A stretch of 64,000 nucleotides of DNA from NCBI RefSeq assembly GCF_000332335.1, contig NZ_KB235948.1, positions 869,883 through 933,882 on the forward strand, given 5' to 3'. Positions within the stretch are counted from its first letter, which is position 1. Every line of letters begins with the position of its first letter. The translations under genes and the position numbers were made by a program. Below, one piece after another: positions 8,510 through 16,978 of the stretch. The notes under the pieces are model-generated. The model had not been told where the DNA came from and did not search any database. It saw nothing but the letters and a program-made list of their open reading frames with translations. Origin of the DNA: Kamptonema formosum PCC 10802 (GTDB taxonomy: Bacteria > Cyanobacteriota > Cyanobacteriia > Cyanobacteriales > Oscillatoriaceae).

Positions 8510-8567
8510 ATTTATTGAGTTTATTTAGTAAAATGTTTGAACCGCTTGCAGGGAGGTGGTAAAAAAG

Positions 8568-9629
8568 ATGGCATCGACGCTGATAATAACTGGAATGCAC
8601 CGGTCGGGAACATCCCTAATCGCTTCCTTCATAAAGGCGATGGGAGTGAATTTAGGGGAGAATCTCTGTGAGGCTGACTGTTTTAATGTAAAGGGTTACT
8701 TTGAAGATGTTGATTTCCTTGAATTTCAGCGCTCGGTGCTGCAACAGAGCTGCCGGTGTGAGGAGGCGGGATGGCCAGACTGGGGCTGGACGGAAAGTGA
8801 GTGGCTCGATCGCGAGAAGTTTCAAGAGTGCGTTAAACCGGCACGGGATTTAATTCAATCTCGCGAGCGAAATCCAGGCATTTGGGGCTGGAAAGATCCG
8901 CGCACCTCTTTAATGCTGGATTTTTGGGATGAATTAATTCCTGACGCCCGATACTTGTTTGTTTACCGGCTCCCCTGGGATGTGGCAGATTCTATCCTCC
9001 GCCAAAACCGCCCTATTTTCTACAGCCGGCCTGACGTTATTCTGCGGATTTGGGCGTATTATAACCGGCATGTGCTGGACTTCTACCGCCGGCATCCGGA
9101 ACGCTGCATCCTGCTCAATATTAATGCGCTCATCCAGTCGCCCGACCGGCTGGTTAAACTGCTGGAGGCTAAGCTTAACCTGAAAGCAGCGAGTTTTTCT
9201 CTTGACAATTGGCGAGAGATTTACGACGAGCGCCTTTTTAAGAGCGTGAGCTTGACTCATCCCCTCGTCCAGATTTTGCGGCAGATCGCACCGCAGTATT
9301 TTTCCCTGCTAGAAGAGTTAGATAGGGCAGCGGATTTGGCGAGTGATTTTTCTTGTGAAGCTTTAGAAGCGGGGGGTTTGCCGGCAGAAATATGGCCTTT
9401 ATTGCTGCACTGGCAAGGATTAGCGAATCAGTTAGAGGTTCAGAGTCTTTCTAGCCGGTGCCAGCAAGAGAGAGCGGAACTTCAGTCGCAAATCGAGCAG
9501 CTGCAGCTGGAGATTGCCACCCTAAAGAAGTCGAAGCTGTGGAAATTGCGCAGCAAGTTAGCGAAGTTGTTTAGAAACCGGGGTTCTTCGAGAAACCCGG
9601 TTTCTAGCCCCACAACCGAAAAAGAGTGA
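8568..9629 (+). CDS. Sulfotransferase-like protein with C-terminal coiled coil
   Basis: Residues 4-17 (LIITGMHRSGTSLI) are a PAPS 5'-phosphosulfate-binding loop of the P-loop sulfotransferase type; GWKDPRTSLML and YLFVYRLPWDVADSIL fit the following core, with R and S positions expected for the 3'-phosphate site. I start at ATG 8568, which is about ten bases behind a GGGAGG ribosome binding site; a GTG at 8556 overlaps that site. The end of the protein is a short coiled coil (residues about 290-325) followed by SKLWKLRSKLAKLF. The last residues, RNRGSSRNPVSSP, are encoded by an interspersed palindrome (9573-9605), so the native C-terminus has been altered. Likely transfers sulfate to a glycan. 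Confidence 0.83.
   Translation: MASTLIITGMHRSGTSLIASFIKAMGVNLGENLCEADCFNVKGYFEDVDFLEFQRSVLQQSCRCEEAGWPDWGWTESEWLDREKFQECVKPARDLIQSRERNPGIWGWKDPRTSLMLDFWDELIPDARYLFVYRLPWDVADSILRQNRPIFYSRPDVILRIWAYYNRHVLDFYRRHPERCILLNINALIQSPDRLVKLLEAKLNLKAASFSLDNWREIYDERLFKSVSLTHPLVQILRQIAPQYFSLLEELDRAADLASDFSCEALEAGGLPAEIWPLLLHWQGLANQLEVQSLSSRCQQERAELQSQIEQLQLEIATLKKSKLWKLRSKLAKLFRNRGSSRNPVSSPTTEKE
9573..9605. repeat. CCCGGTTTCT hairpin inside a coding region
   Basis: tagaaaccggggttcttcgagaaacccggtttcta is a copy of the family of CCGGGTTT hairpins scattered through the window. Here it lies in frame in the 3' end of the sulfotransferase gene and encodes about 11 residues. Confidence 0.85.
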
Positions 9630-9635
9630 GAAGAG

Positions 9636-11036
9636 ATGTATACATCAGGGAAATCGCCAAGCGAGGAGATATCGGTATCCGTTGTGATTCCTTGTTACAA
9701 CCAAGGGGAATTTATCCTGGACGCCATTTCTAGTGTCCAGAGTTGCAGCGAGCCGGTGTGGGAAGCGATCGTAGTCAATGACGGCTCTACAGATCCGGTG
9801 ACTCAGAAAGTTTTAACCTATTTGAAAAACAGTGGCTATCAAGTCGTAGATCAGAGCAACCAGGGGCTGGCGCAAGCTCGCAATAAGGGAATCGAACTGG
9901 CCAAAGGGCCATATATTTTGCCGCTAGACGCTGACAATAAGATAAGAGGGGATTATATAACCAAGGCGATTGCGATCCTCGACAGACACCCAGATGTGGG
10001 GGTAGTGTATGGGGATGCGGAGCTGTTTGGAGACCAGACGGGGGTGAGGTCAGTCCCCGATTTTGACCTGAACAGAATGCTCAGGGGGAACTATATTGAT
10101 GCCTGCGCTGTGTTCCGCAAGGTTCTTTGGCAACAGTGCGGGGGGTACGACCCAAAAATCCCAAAGAAATTAGGGTATGAAGACTGGGATTTCTGGTTGA
10201 GTGCGGCAGAAAAGGGATGGAGATTTTATCACATTCCAGAGGTTTTGTTCGACTACCGGCTCCGCTCGGACTCGATGGTGAGTTTTTGCAATATTCCAGA
10301 AAACCGCAAGCAACTGTTGCGGTATATAGCGACTAAGCACATCGGGCTTTACGCGACTAACTTTGCGAATATTTGGGCGGACAAAGAGTTTGCTTATTTA
10401 ACGGAGAAAGCCCGCGCTGAAAGCCTGCTGGGGCAGCTGGAGCAAACTGAGGCGGAATTGGCAAAATCGGGAGAGCAGCTGCTGGAAGCGCAGGCGCAGT
10501 GGATGGGGGAGCTGCAAAGGGCGCAGACGCAGCTGCAGCAAGCGGAGGCGCAGTGGGTGGCTCAACAGCAAAGGGCGCAGCTGCAGCTGCAGCAAACTCA
10601 AGCGGCGCTGCTGGGCGCGCAGGCGGAGCTGGAGCAGTCGCAGAGCCGGCTGGAGCAAACTCAGGTGGCGCTGCAAGCCGAGCTGAAGCGCTCCCAGAGT
10701 CAGCTGCAGCAAGCGCAGCAAAAGCACATCGGGCTGCAGGGAGAGCTGCTCAAGGCGCGAAGCGAGGCGCAGCAAATTCGGGCGGAACTGGAGCAAACCC
10801 AGACTCAGCTGCAGCAAAGCCAGACCCAGCTGCAGCAAAGCCAGACCCAGCTGCAGCAAAGCCAGACCGGCTGGGAGGGGGAATTGGCCCGCTGGCAGGA
10901 GGAGCTGCAAGAAAAGCAGTCCGCACTGGAGGCGTCGCAAGCGGCGCTCGACGCCATACGGACGAGCAAATTCTGGAAGTTGCGGACGCAGTGGTTTAAG
11001 CTAAAAAAGGTTATGGGTTTGGGAGCTGACGCTTAA
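9636..11036 (+). CDS. Family 2 glycosyltransferase with long glutamine-rich coiled coil
   Basis: Residues 11-240 form a GT-A fold: SVVIPCYNQGEFILDAISSV at the N-terminus, VVNDGSTD (UDP-sugar binding), ARNKGIE, LPLDADN as the DxD metal site and YEDWDFWLSAAEKGW as the acceptor-side motif. Residues about 255-445 are a continuous coiled coil rich in Q, L, A and E, with three perfect repeats of the heptapeptide QTQLQQS. The tail TSKFWKLRTQWFKLKK resembles the tail of the sulfotransferase encoded just upstream (6-base gap). The coiled coil could tether or oligomerise the enzyme. Donor and acceptor unknown. Confidence 0.92.
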   Translation: MYTSGKSPSEEISVSVVIPCYNQGEFILDAISSVQSCSEPVWEAIVVNDGSTDPVTQKVLTYLKNSGYQVVDQSNQGLAQARNKGIELAKGPYILPLDADNKIRGDYITKAIAILDRHPDVGVVYGDAELFGDQTGVRSVPDFDLNRMLRGNYIDACAVFRKVLWQQCGGYDPKIPKKLGYEDWDFWLSAAEKGWRFYHIPEVLFDYRLRSDSMVSFCNIPENRKQLLRYIATKHIGLYATNFANIWADKEFAYLTEKARAESLLGQLEQTEAELAKSGEQLLEAQAQWMGELQRAQTQLQQAEAQWVAQQQRAQLQLQQTQAALLGAQAELEQSQSRLEQTQVALQAELKRSQSQLQQAQQKHIGLQGELLKARSEAQQIRAELEQTQTQLQQSQTQLQQSQTQLQQSQTGWEGELARWQEELQEKQSALEASQAALDAIRTSKFWKLRTQWFKLKKVMGLGADA

Positions 11037-11098
11037 GCGCGTAGTGGCATCCCTGATGTCCTTCGGGTAGGCGAACAAGTTTATAGGTTTACAGACTG

Positions 11099-12961
11099 AT
11101 GTTTGAAAATGCTGTCTCGCGGTCTAAACGTGTGCTGTCACGGATAAAGCAGCTGTCCGAGATTTGGAGGACGAGAGGAACACGGCATGCCTGGGCTAAA
11201 GTGTTCAAGAAACTGTATTTGAAGCTAGATGATACGCCGGCTCCTGTGGAGGTGGCTCCCGCAATTACTCACCATGAAGATACTTATCAGATATGGCTGA
11301 GACAGAATTTCCCCCGCCCTGCAGACCTCCGCAAAATGGCGGAGACGGTGGAGATTTTTAATTATAAGCCGGCGATCAGCATTATTATGCCGGTGTACAA
11401 CACGCCGGCACGTTTTCTCCACGAGGCGATTGAGTCGGTGCTCAATCAAGTCTATCCTTACTGGGAGCTGTGCGTGGCGGATGACGCTTCAACGGCCCCT
11501 CACGTCAAACATATATTAAAAGAGTATGCCGCTAGAGATGAGCGGATAAAAGTCGTTTTCAGGACGGAGAATGGCCATATTTCCCGCGCCTCGAACTCAG
11601 CCCTAGAAATCGCCACCGGCGAGTTTGTGGCGCTGCTGGATCATGACGACGTGCTGACGCCGGACGCCCTGTATGAAGTTGCCCTGCTGCTCAACCGGCA
11701 TCGGGAGGCGGATACGATCTATTCGGATGAGGACAAGATTGACGAGAGCAATCAGCTGAGAGACCCTTTCTTCAAGCCCGATTGGTGTCCGGACTCGTTC
11801 CTGTCGAGGATGTACACCTGCCATTTGGGCACCTACCGGCGCTCCCTCGTGAGCGAGATAGGAGGCTTTCGAGAAGGCTTTGAGGGCAGCCAGGATTACG
11901 ACCTGGTTTTGCGGCTAACCGAAAAAACCGACAAAATATTTCACATCCCGAAGATTCTCTATCACTGGCGGATTCACCCCGCTTCCACGGCGAGCGATAT
12001 AGAAAACAAAACTTACGCGACCGATGCAGCGGTTAAAGCGATAACCGAAGCCCTTTACCGGCGCTCCGAACCGGGATTGGTGACGCTGACGGTGGGCGGT
12101 CACACGATTGTTCGCTACCATATCCAAGATTATAGCAAAGTCAGCATCATTATTCCGACAAGGAATTTCGGAGACATTTTAAACCAGTGCCTGACTTCGA
12201 TTTTTGAGCGAACGGTTTACCCGAACTATGAAGTGCTGGTCATCGATAACGGCAGCACGGAGCAAGAGACAGCAGATGTCATCGACAAGTGGCGCACCAG
12301 GGAGCCGAATCGCTTTCGCTGTGAGCTGCTGGATATTCCTTTTAATTACTCAAAGATTAATAATTATGCGGTCAAGCAGTGTGAGGGGGAGTACCTGCTG
12401 TTTTTGAACAACGACACGGAGGTGCTGGCAGACGACTGGATGAATGCGATGGTGGAGCAGGCGCAAAGACCCAGCATTGGAGCAGTGGGCGCTTTGCTAC
12501 TCTACCCGGACAGGACTATTCAGCATGCCGGTGTGGTGGTGGGACTTGGGGGAGTTGCCGGTCACAGTCACAAGCACTTTCCGCCCAACTCGCCGGGGTA
12601 CTACTATCAACTGCAGACGGTGAATAACTATTCGGCGGTGACAGCGGCGTGTTTGATGTGCCGGCGGGAAGTCTTTGAGGAAGTGGGCGGGTTTGAGGAA
12701 GAGCTGAAGATAGCGTTCAACGACATTGACATGTGTCTGAAAATCGCGGAAAGAGGGTACAGGAATATTTACCTGCCTCAGGTGGTGCTGTATCACCACG
12801 AATCCAAGAGTCGCGGGTTTGAGGACACTCCGGAAAAACAAGCGAGATTTGCGAAAGAGATAGACTACATGCGGCGCAAGTGGAAAAAGGTGATCGCGCA
12901 CGATCCTTGCTACAGCCCGAATTTAACCAGGGACCGCGAGGACTACAGTATAAATGTGTGA
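11099..12961 (+). CDS. Tandem-domain family 2 glycosyltransferase
   Basis: 620 residues with two GT2 domains in one chain. Domain one starts near residue 97 (ISIIMPVYNTPARFLHEAIESV) with CVADDAST and metal site LLDHDDV; domain two starts near 347 (VSIIIPTRNFGDILNQCLTSI) with VIDNGST, FLNNDTEV and the C-terminal FNDIDMCLKIAERGY. Such two-domain enzymes (WbbD/O-antigen rhamnosyl- and galactofuranosyl-type, RfaB-like families) often add two linkages alternately. The first 95 residues have no recognised domain. It is cytoplasmic or peripheral, with no membrane helix. Cotranscription with the preceding GT2 is likely. Confidence 0.93.
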   Translation: MFENAVSRSKRVLSRIKQLSEIWRTRGTRHAWAKVFKKLYLKLDDTPAPVEVAPAITHHEDTYQIWLRQNFPRPADLRKMAETVEIFNYKPAISIIMPVYNTPARFLHEAIESVLNQVYPYWELCVADDASTAPHVKHILKEYAARDERIKVVFRTENGHISRASNSALEIATGEFVALLDHDDVLTPDALYEVALLLNRHREADTIYSDEDKIDESNQLRDPFFKPDWCPDSFLSRMYTCHLGTYRRSLVSEIGGFREGFEGSQDYDLVLRLTEKTDKIFHIPKILYHWRIHPASTASDIENKTYATDAAVKAITEALYRRSEPGLVTLTVGGHTIVRYHIQDYSKVSIIIPTRNFGDILNQCLTSIFERTVYPNYEVLVIDNGSTEQETADVIDKWRTREPNRFRCELLDIPFNYSKINNYAVKQCEGEYLLFLNNDTEVLADDWMNAMVEQAQRPSIGAVGALLLYPDRTIQHAGVVVGLGGVAGHSHKHFPPNSPGYYYQLQTVNNYSAVTAACLMCRREVFEEVGGFEEELKIAFNDIDMCLKIAERGYRNIYLPQVVLYHHESKSRGFEDTPEKQARFAKEIDYMRRKWKKVIAHDPCYSPNLTRDREDYSINV

Positions 12962-12983
12962 GAGGGGGTGAGGTGTGCCGGTA

Positions 12984-13185
12984 GGGCTAAAGCCCAACTA
13001 CAAACTTTGGGCTGAAGCCCAACTACAAACTTTTGGGCTGAAGCCCAACTACAAACCTTTGGGCTGAAGCCCAACTACAAACCTTTGGGCTGAAGCCCAA
13101 CTACGAACTTTGGGCTGAAGCCCAACTACGAACTTTGGGCTGAAGCCCAACTACGAACTTTGGGCTGAAGCCCAACTACAAACTC
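12984..13185. repeat. Eight tandem 25-26-bp palindromic repeats
   Basis: Units gggctgaagcccaactacaaacttt repeat eight times with small length drift (25 or 26 bp). Each carries the inverted repeat TTGGGCT-GA-AGCCCAA. The array ends eight bases before the ATG of the sulfotransferase gene at 13193, and that start has no visible Shine-Dalgarno sequence. Confidence 0.93.
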
Positions 13186-13192
13186 TACTATT

Positions 13193-13939
13193 ATGCCAGA
13201 TTTCCTGATTATTGGGGCGCAAAAGTGTGGGACGACATCGCTGTATCACTACCTGATCCAGCACCCCCAGATTCGACCGGCTGCACAAAAAGAGCTGCAT
13301 TTTTTTGACCTGTTCTTCAGTAAAGGAGTGGAGTGGTATCTGGAGCAATTTCCCCGCCGCACCGCCGGCGCTGGGTGGCTCACCGGCGAGTCGAGCCCCT
13401 ACTATATCTTTCACCCCTTAGTGCCGCAGCGAGTCTGGCGGCTGTTTCCCGAGGTCAAACTCATCGTCCTGCTGCGCGAGCCGGTGGCCAGAGCGTGGTC
13501 GCACTACCATCATGAAGTTAGGCTAGGATATGAGAAGCTGTCCTTTGAGGACGCCATCGCCCTCGAACCGGAAAGGCTCAAAGGAGAAACCGAGAAGATA
13601 TTAGCAGATGAGACTTACTACAGCTTCAATCACCAGCACTGCACTTACCTGTCGCGGGGCGCATACGCCGAGCAGCTGCTCAGCTGGATGGAACTCTTTC
13701 CCAAAAAACAATTCTTAATTTTGAAAAGCGAAGATTTCTACGCCAATCCTGCTGAAAGCGTCAAGCAGGTGTTTGAGTTCCTGGGGTTGCCGGACTGCCG
13801 GCTGCCTGAGTACGGCAAGTACAATGCAGGAGAGTACCCTCCCATCAGCGATGCAACCCAACGTTACTTGAGAGAGTATTTCCAGCCCCACAACCAGCGC
13901 TTGGAGAAAAATTTTGGCATCACGCTCTCTCACCCCTGA
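13193..13939 (+). CDS. Sulfotransferase, heparan-sulfate/NDST-like
   Basis: Compact 248-residue PAPS-dependent sulfotransferase. DFLIIGAQKCGTTSLYHYL is the canonical 5'-phosphosulfate loop, with the catalytic lysine context KCGTTSL; KLIVLLREPVARAWSHYHH is the 3'-phosphate-binding R...S element; GAYAEQLLSWMELFPKKQFLIL and NAGEYPPIS are typical of the family. The length matches the minimal catalytic domain of bacterial homologues. It should sulfate a carbohydrate hydroxyl or amine of the exported polymer. The leader is an eight-unit hairpin array, so translation initiation may be structured. Confidence 0.93.
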   Translation: MPDFLIIGAQKCGTTSLYHYLIQHPQIRPAAQKELHFFDLFFSKGVEWYLEQFPRRTAGAGWLTGESSPYYIFHPLVPQRVWRLFPEVKLIVLLREPVARAWSHYHHEVRLGYEKLSFEDAIALEPERLKGETEKILADETYYSFNHQHCTYLSRGAYAEQLLSWMELFPKKQFLILKSEDFYANPAESVKQVFEFLGLPDCRLPEYGKYNAGEYPPISDATQRYLREYFQPHNQRLEKNFGITLSHP

Positions 13940-14019
13940 CCGGCCACAAGCTTTGTGAGGGTTTCGGTTTAGTTTACAGAAGTCCACATACCAAAAAAGC
14001 GCCAGTTTTTGCGAACACT

Positions 14020-15330
14020 ATGAGAATCCTCTTCCTTCACCCCAATTTCCCAGCGCAGTTCCGCCATGTCGCCACCGTTCTAGGGAGCGACCCAAAGAAT
14101 GAGGTTGTTTTCGGGACGAAAAACGAGCGTCCGGAATGGGTTATCCCGGGGGTGAGAAAAGTCCTGTTCACACCCAGTCGCGAAGCGCGTCAGGAGACTC
14201 ACCACTATGTCCGCCCATTAGAAAATGCCGTGCTGCAGGGGCAGGCCATGTTTCGGCAGGCTGAGGAGCTGAAAAAAGAGGGGTTTGTGCCGGATATTAT
14301 TTACGGGCACTCCGGTTGGGGTCCGACGCTTTTTATGAAAGATGTCTTCCCCAACGCAGCGCTGATGTGTTATTTTGAGTGGTTCTATCACGCTTTTGGG
14401 TCGGACGCGAACTTTGACCCAGCGGACCCCCTGAATGCGGATGATATTCCGCGCATCCGCGTAAAAAATTCGCCAATGCTGCTGGATTTATACTCCTGCG
14501 ACTGGGGGCTCTCGCCCACCTACTGGCAGCGCTCTCAGTTTCCCAAAGAATTCCACAGCAAAATTAGTGTGCTGCACGATGGGGTGGATACGGAGTATTT
14601 CAAGCCAGATCCGGGGGCGAAAATGGTTTTGCCCAATCTGGACCTGTCGGGTGCCGATGAAATTGTCACCTATGTGGGGCGGGGGATGGAGCCTTATCGA
14701 GGCTTCCCGGAATTCATCGAATCGATTGCCTATGTGCAGGAGCGACGCCCCAACTGCCATGTGGTGATTGTGGGAGCGGACAGGGTTTGTTACGGCAAAG
14801 CTTTGCCCAACGGCGAGACGTATAAAGAGCACATGCTCAAGAAAGTGCCGCTGGATCTGTCGCGGGTTCACTTTGTGGGAACGCTTCCCTACGGACTGTA
14901 TTTGAAAGTGATTCAGGCTTCCTCGGCGCACGTCTATTTGACCCGACCTTTTGTGCTGTCTTGGTCGATGATTGAGTCGATGTCGGCAGGCTGTCTGGTG
15001 ATTGGCTCTGATACGCCGCCGGTGGCGGAAGTTATCCGCGACGGGGAGAATGGCTTGCTCGTTGATTTCTTCTCGCCGAAGCAGATTGCTGACCGAATTG
15101 ATGAAGTTTTGGATCGCCCGGCACGCATGGCGGAAATCCGCGCCAAAGCTCGCCAAACTGCTCTGGAGCGCTATTCCCACGCCGAGTTGCTCCCCCGCCA
15201 CATCCAGCTGATTAAAGATGTTGCCGCCGGCAAGCTGCCGCCGCTGCAAGAGGAAAAAGAAAAAGCCCCGAAACAGAAGGGAAGTAAAGGGTTTGCTGTG
15301 AGTAAGGGCAAAGGTGCGCGCGTAGGGTAA
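14020..15330 (+). CDS. Family 4 glycosyltransferase
   Basis: 436-residue GT-B enzyme. The N-terminal domain (MRILFLHPNFPAQFRHVA, DIIYGHSGWGP, NAALMCYFEWFYH) is of the Glyco_trans_4_3 type; the C-terminal Glycos_transf_1 domain contains VTYVGRGMEPYRGFPEF, ADRVCYG, VHFVGTLPYGLYLKV and the donor-binding ESMSAGCLVIGSDTPPVAEVI, in which the E-x7-E motif is conserved. The last 30 residues are a Lys-rich, probably disordered tail (LQEEKEKAPKQKGSKG). It follows the sulfotransferase gene by 80 bases. Confidence 0.92.
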   Translation: MRILFLHPNFPAQFRHVATVLGSDPKNEVVFGTKNERPEWVIPGVRKVLFTPSREARQETHHYVRPLENAVLQGQAMFRQAEELKKEGFVPDIIYGHSGWGPTLFMKDVFPNAALMCYFEWFYHAFGSDANFDPADPLNADDIPRIRVKNSPMLLDLYSCDWGLSPTYWQRSQFPKEFHSKISVLHDGVDTEYFKPDPGAKMVLPNLDLSGADEIVTYVGRGMEPYRGFPEFIESIAYVQERRPNCHVVIVGADRVCYGKALPNGETYKEHMLKKVPLDLSRVHFVGTLPYGLYLKVIQASSAHVYLTRPFVLSWSMIESMSAGCLVIGSDTPPVAEVIRDGENGLLVDFFSPKQIADRIDEVLDRPARMAEIRAKARQTALERYSHAELLPRHIQLIKDVAAGKLPPLQEEKEKAPKQKGSKGFAVSKGKGARVG

Positions 15331-15464
15331 AATAAAAGTTGGCAGGAGTGGCTTGAACTCTTGAGCCACGAACCAGGGGGAGGCAGCAGCCCACCCAGAG
15401 GGCGTTCCCAGGCAGTAGGGCCGGTGGGGCACACGGAGATCGCTCCGAAACAAGGGGATAAGGC

Positions 15465-15494
15465 GTAGGACAGGCGTCCCGCCTGTCCCTAAGG
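15465..15494. repeat. GGACAGGCG hairpin, copy 1
   Basis: gtaggacaggcgtcccgcctgtccct forms a hairpin and belongs to a family also present at 19648, 22105, 22149 and three times at 28012-28136. Confidence 0.8.
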
Positions 15495-15523
15495 CTTAAC
15501 AGCAAAGGCGAGCGAGAAAATAT

Positions 15524-16054
15524 ATGCGTTTTATCGAGACAAAACTCAGGGGTGCATTTATAATAGAGCCAGAACCAATTGAGGATGATCGCGGCTTTTT
15601 TGCCCGGACTTGGTGCCGGCGAGAATTTCAAGCCCACGGGCTGAATTCGCAATTGGTGCAGTGCAATATCTCGTTCAACAAGAAGAAGGGCACGCTGCGC
15701 GGGATGCACTACCAGGAGCCTCCCCATCAGGAAGCAAAGCTGGTAAGATGCACTCGGGGGGAAATTTACGATGTTCTCCTCGATTTGCGCCCCAGTTCGC
15801 CGACTTTTAAGGAATGGGTGCCGGTAGTTCTGTCTGCAGAGAGCCGGCGCATGCTTTACGTTCCTGAAGGGTTGGCTCACGGGTTTCAGACTCTGGAGGA
15901 CAGTACGGAGGTTTTTTATCAGATGTCGGAATTTTATGTTCCTGAGTGCGCAAAGGGTGTAAGATGGAATGATGCGGCGTTCAATATTGAGTGGCCGGCT
16001 GACCAGCGGATCGTCTCGGCCAGGGACCGGCAATATCCAGACTTTAGGTTATGA
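15524..16054 (+). CDS. dTDP-4-dehydrorhamnose 3,5-epimerase family protein
   Basis: 176-residue cupin of the RmlC family: DDRGFFARTW, LRGMHYQEPPHQEAKLVRC with the catalytic histidine region, GEIYDVLLDLRPSSPTF and VPEGLAHGFQTL. It differs clearly from the second RmlC protein at 36249, and it overlaps the following reductase gene by four bases (ATGA). Together with the CDP-glucose enzymes at 22216-25323 it probably acts on a CDP-4-keto-6-deoxyhexose rather than on the dTDP-rhamnose intermediate (inference from context). Confidence 0.88.
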   Translation: MRFIETKLRGAFIIEPEPIEDDRGFFARTWCRREFQAHGLNSQLVQCNISFNKKKGTLRGMHYQEPPHQEAKLVRCTRGEIYDVLLDLRPSSPTFKEWVPVVLSAESRRMLYVPEGLAHGFQTLEDSTEVFYQMSEFYVPECAKGVRWNDAAFNIEWPADQRIVSARDRQYPDFRL

Positions 16055-16959
16055 AAAGAGTTTTGCTGACGGGTGCTACAGGATTTATTGGCCGGCACTG
16101 CCTGCCACTGCTATCAGCGAGAGCCGGTGAAGTCCATGCTGTTTCTCGCAAGGCACCCCAGCCAAACCGGCAGGACATAAATTGGCATCAAGCTGACTTG
16201 CTAGACTCTCAGCAAGTCTCGAACTTGATAGCCAAAGTGCAGCCAACTCACCTCCTGCATTTTGCCTGGTTTGCAGTGCCAGGAAAGTATTGGACTGCCT
16301 TGGAGAATTTTCGCTGGGTTCAAGCGAGTCTTGACTTATTGCAAGCATTTGCGCAATATGGTGGGCAGCGGGTGGTGATGGCAGGAACTTGTGCGGAGTA
16401 TGATTGGAGATATGGCTACTGTTGTGAGCGAGTGACGCCTCTTTTGCCGGCGAGCGCCTACGGGATCTGCAAGCACGCTCTCCATCTGATGCTGGAAGCC
16501 TTTTCCGCACAGACAGGACTGAGTGCCGCTTGGGGGCGCATCTTCTTTGTTTACGGACCCCACGAGCATCCCTGCAGATTAGTGCCCTCAGTGATTTGTT
16601 CTTTATTGCGAGGGGAAAAAGCTCACTGCTCTCACGGCAATCAGATTCGCGATTTTTTGCCCGTTTGGGATGTCGCGCAAGCCTGTGTCACCTTGCTAGA
16701 GAGTCAGGTTTCAGGAGCGGTAAATATTGCTTCTGGGCAGCCGGTGGCTCTCAGAGAGATAATTTACAAGATTGCCGAAAAAATGGGCCGGCCAGACCTG
16801 ATTCACTTAGGATCTCTACCCACCCCTGCCAGCGACACTCACTTGCTAGTTGCTGATGTGAGCCGGCTGACTGATGAAGTGGGTTGGTCGCCAAGCTCAG
16901 ACTTGGATGCGGGATTAGAAAAAACAATCGAATGGTGGAGAGCCTCCCTCAGTTATTGA
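16051..16959 (+). CDS. NAD(P)-dependent sugar-nucleotide epimerase/reductase
   Basis: 302-residue extended short-chain dehydrogenase. VLLTGATGFIGRH is the dinucleotide-binding T-G-x-x-G-x-x-G; the catalytic Y-x3-K is AYGICKHAL; GTCAEYDW, GRIFFVYGP and SGAVNIASGQP are typical of the family. It overlaps rfbC-like 15524 by four bases, indicating translational coupling. It could be the 4-ketoreductase finishing the CDP-deoxysugar, or an epimerase; sequence alone does not decide. Confidence 0.87.
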   Translation: MKRVLLTGATGFIGRHCLPLLSARAGEVHAVSRKAPQPNRQDINWHQADLLDSQQVSNLIAKVQPTHLLHFAWFAVPGKYWTALENFRWVQASLDLLQAFAQYGGQRVVMAGTCAEYDWRYGYCCERVTPLLPASAYGICKHALHLMLEAFSAQTGLSAAWGRIFFVYGPHEHPCRLVPSVICSLLRGEKAHCSHGNQIRDFLPVWDVAQACVTLLESQVSGAVNIASGQPVALREIIYKIAEKMGRPDLIHLGSLPTPASDTHLLVADVSRLTDEVGWSPSSDLDAGLEKTIEWWRASLSY

Positions 16960-16978
16960 TTTGTATAAGGGCAAGAAT

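Noticed and set aside
12984-13185. CRISPR array
   Set aside because: Repeats are directly adjacent without unique spacers, and no cas genes are near.
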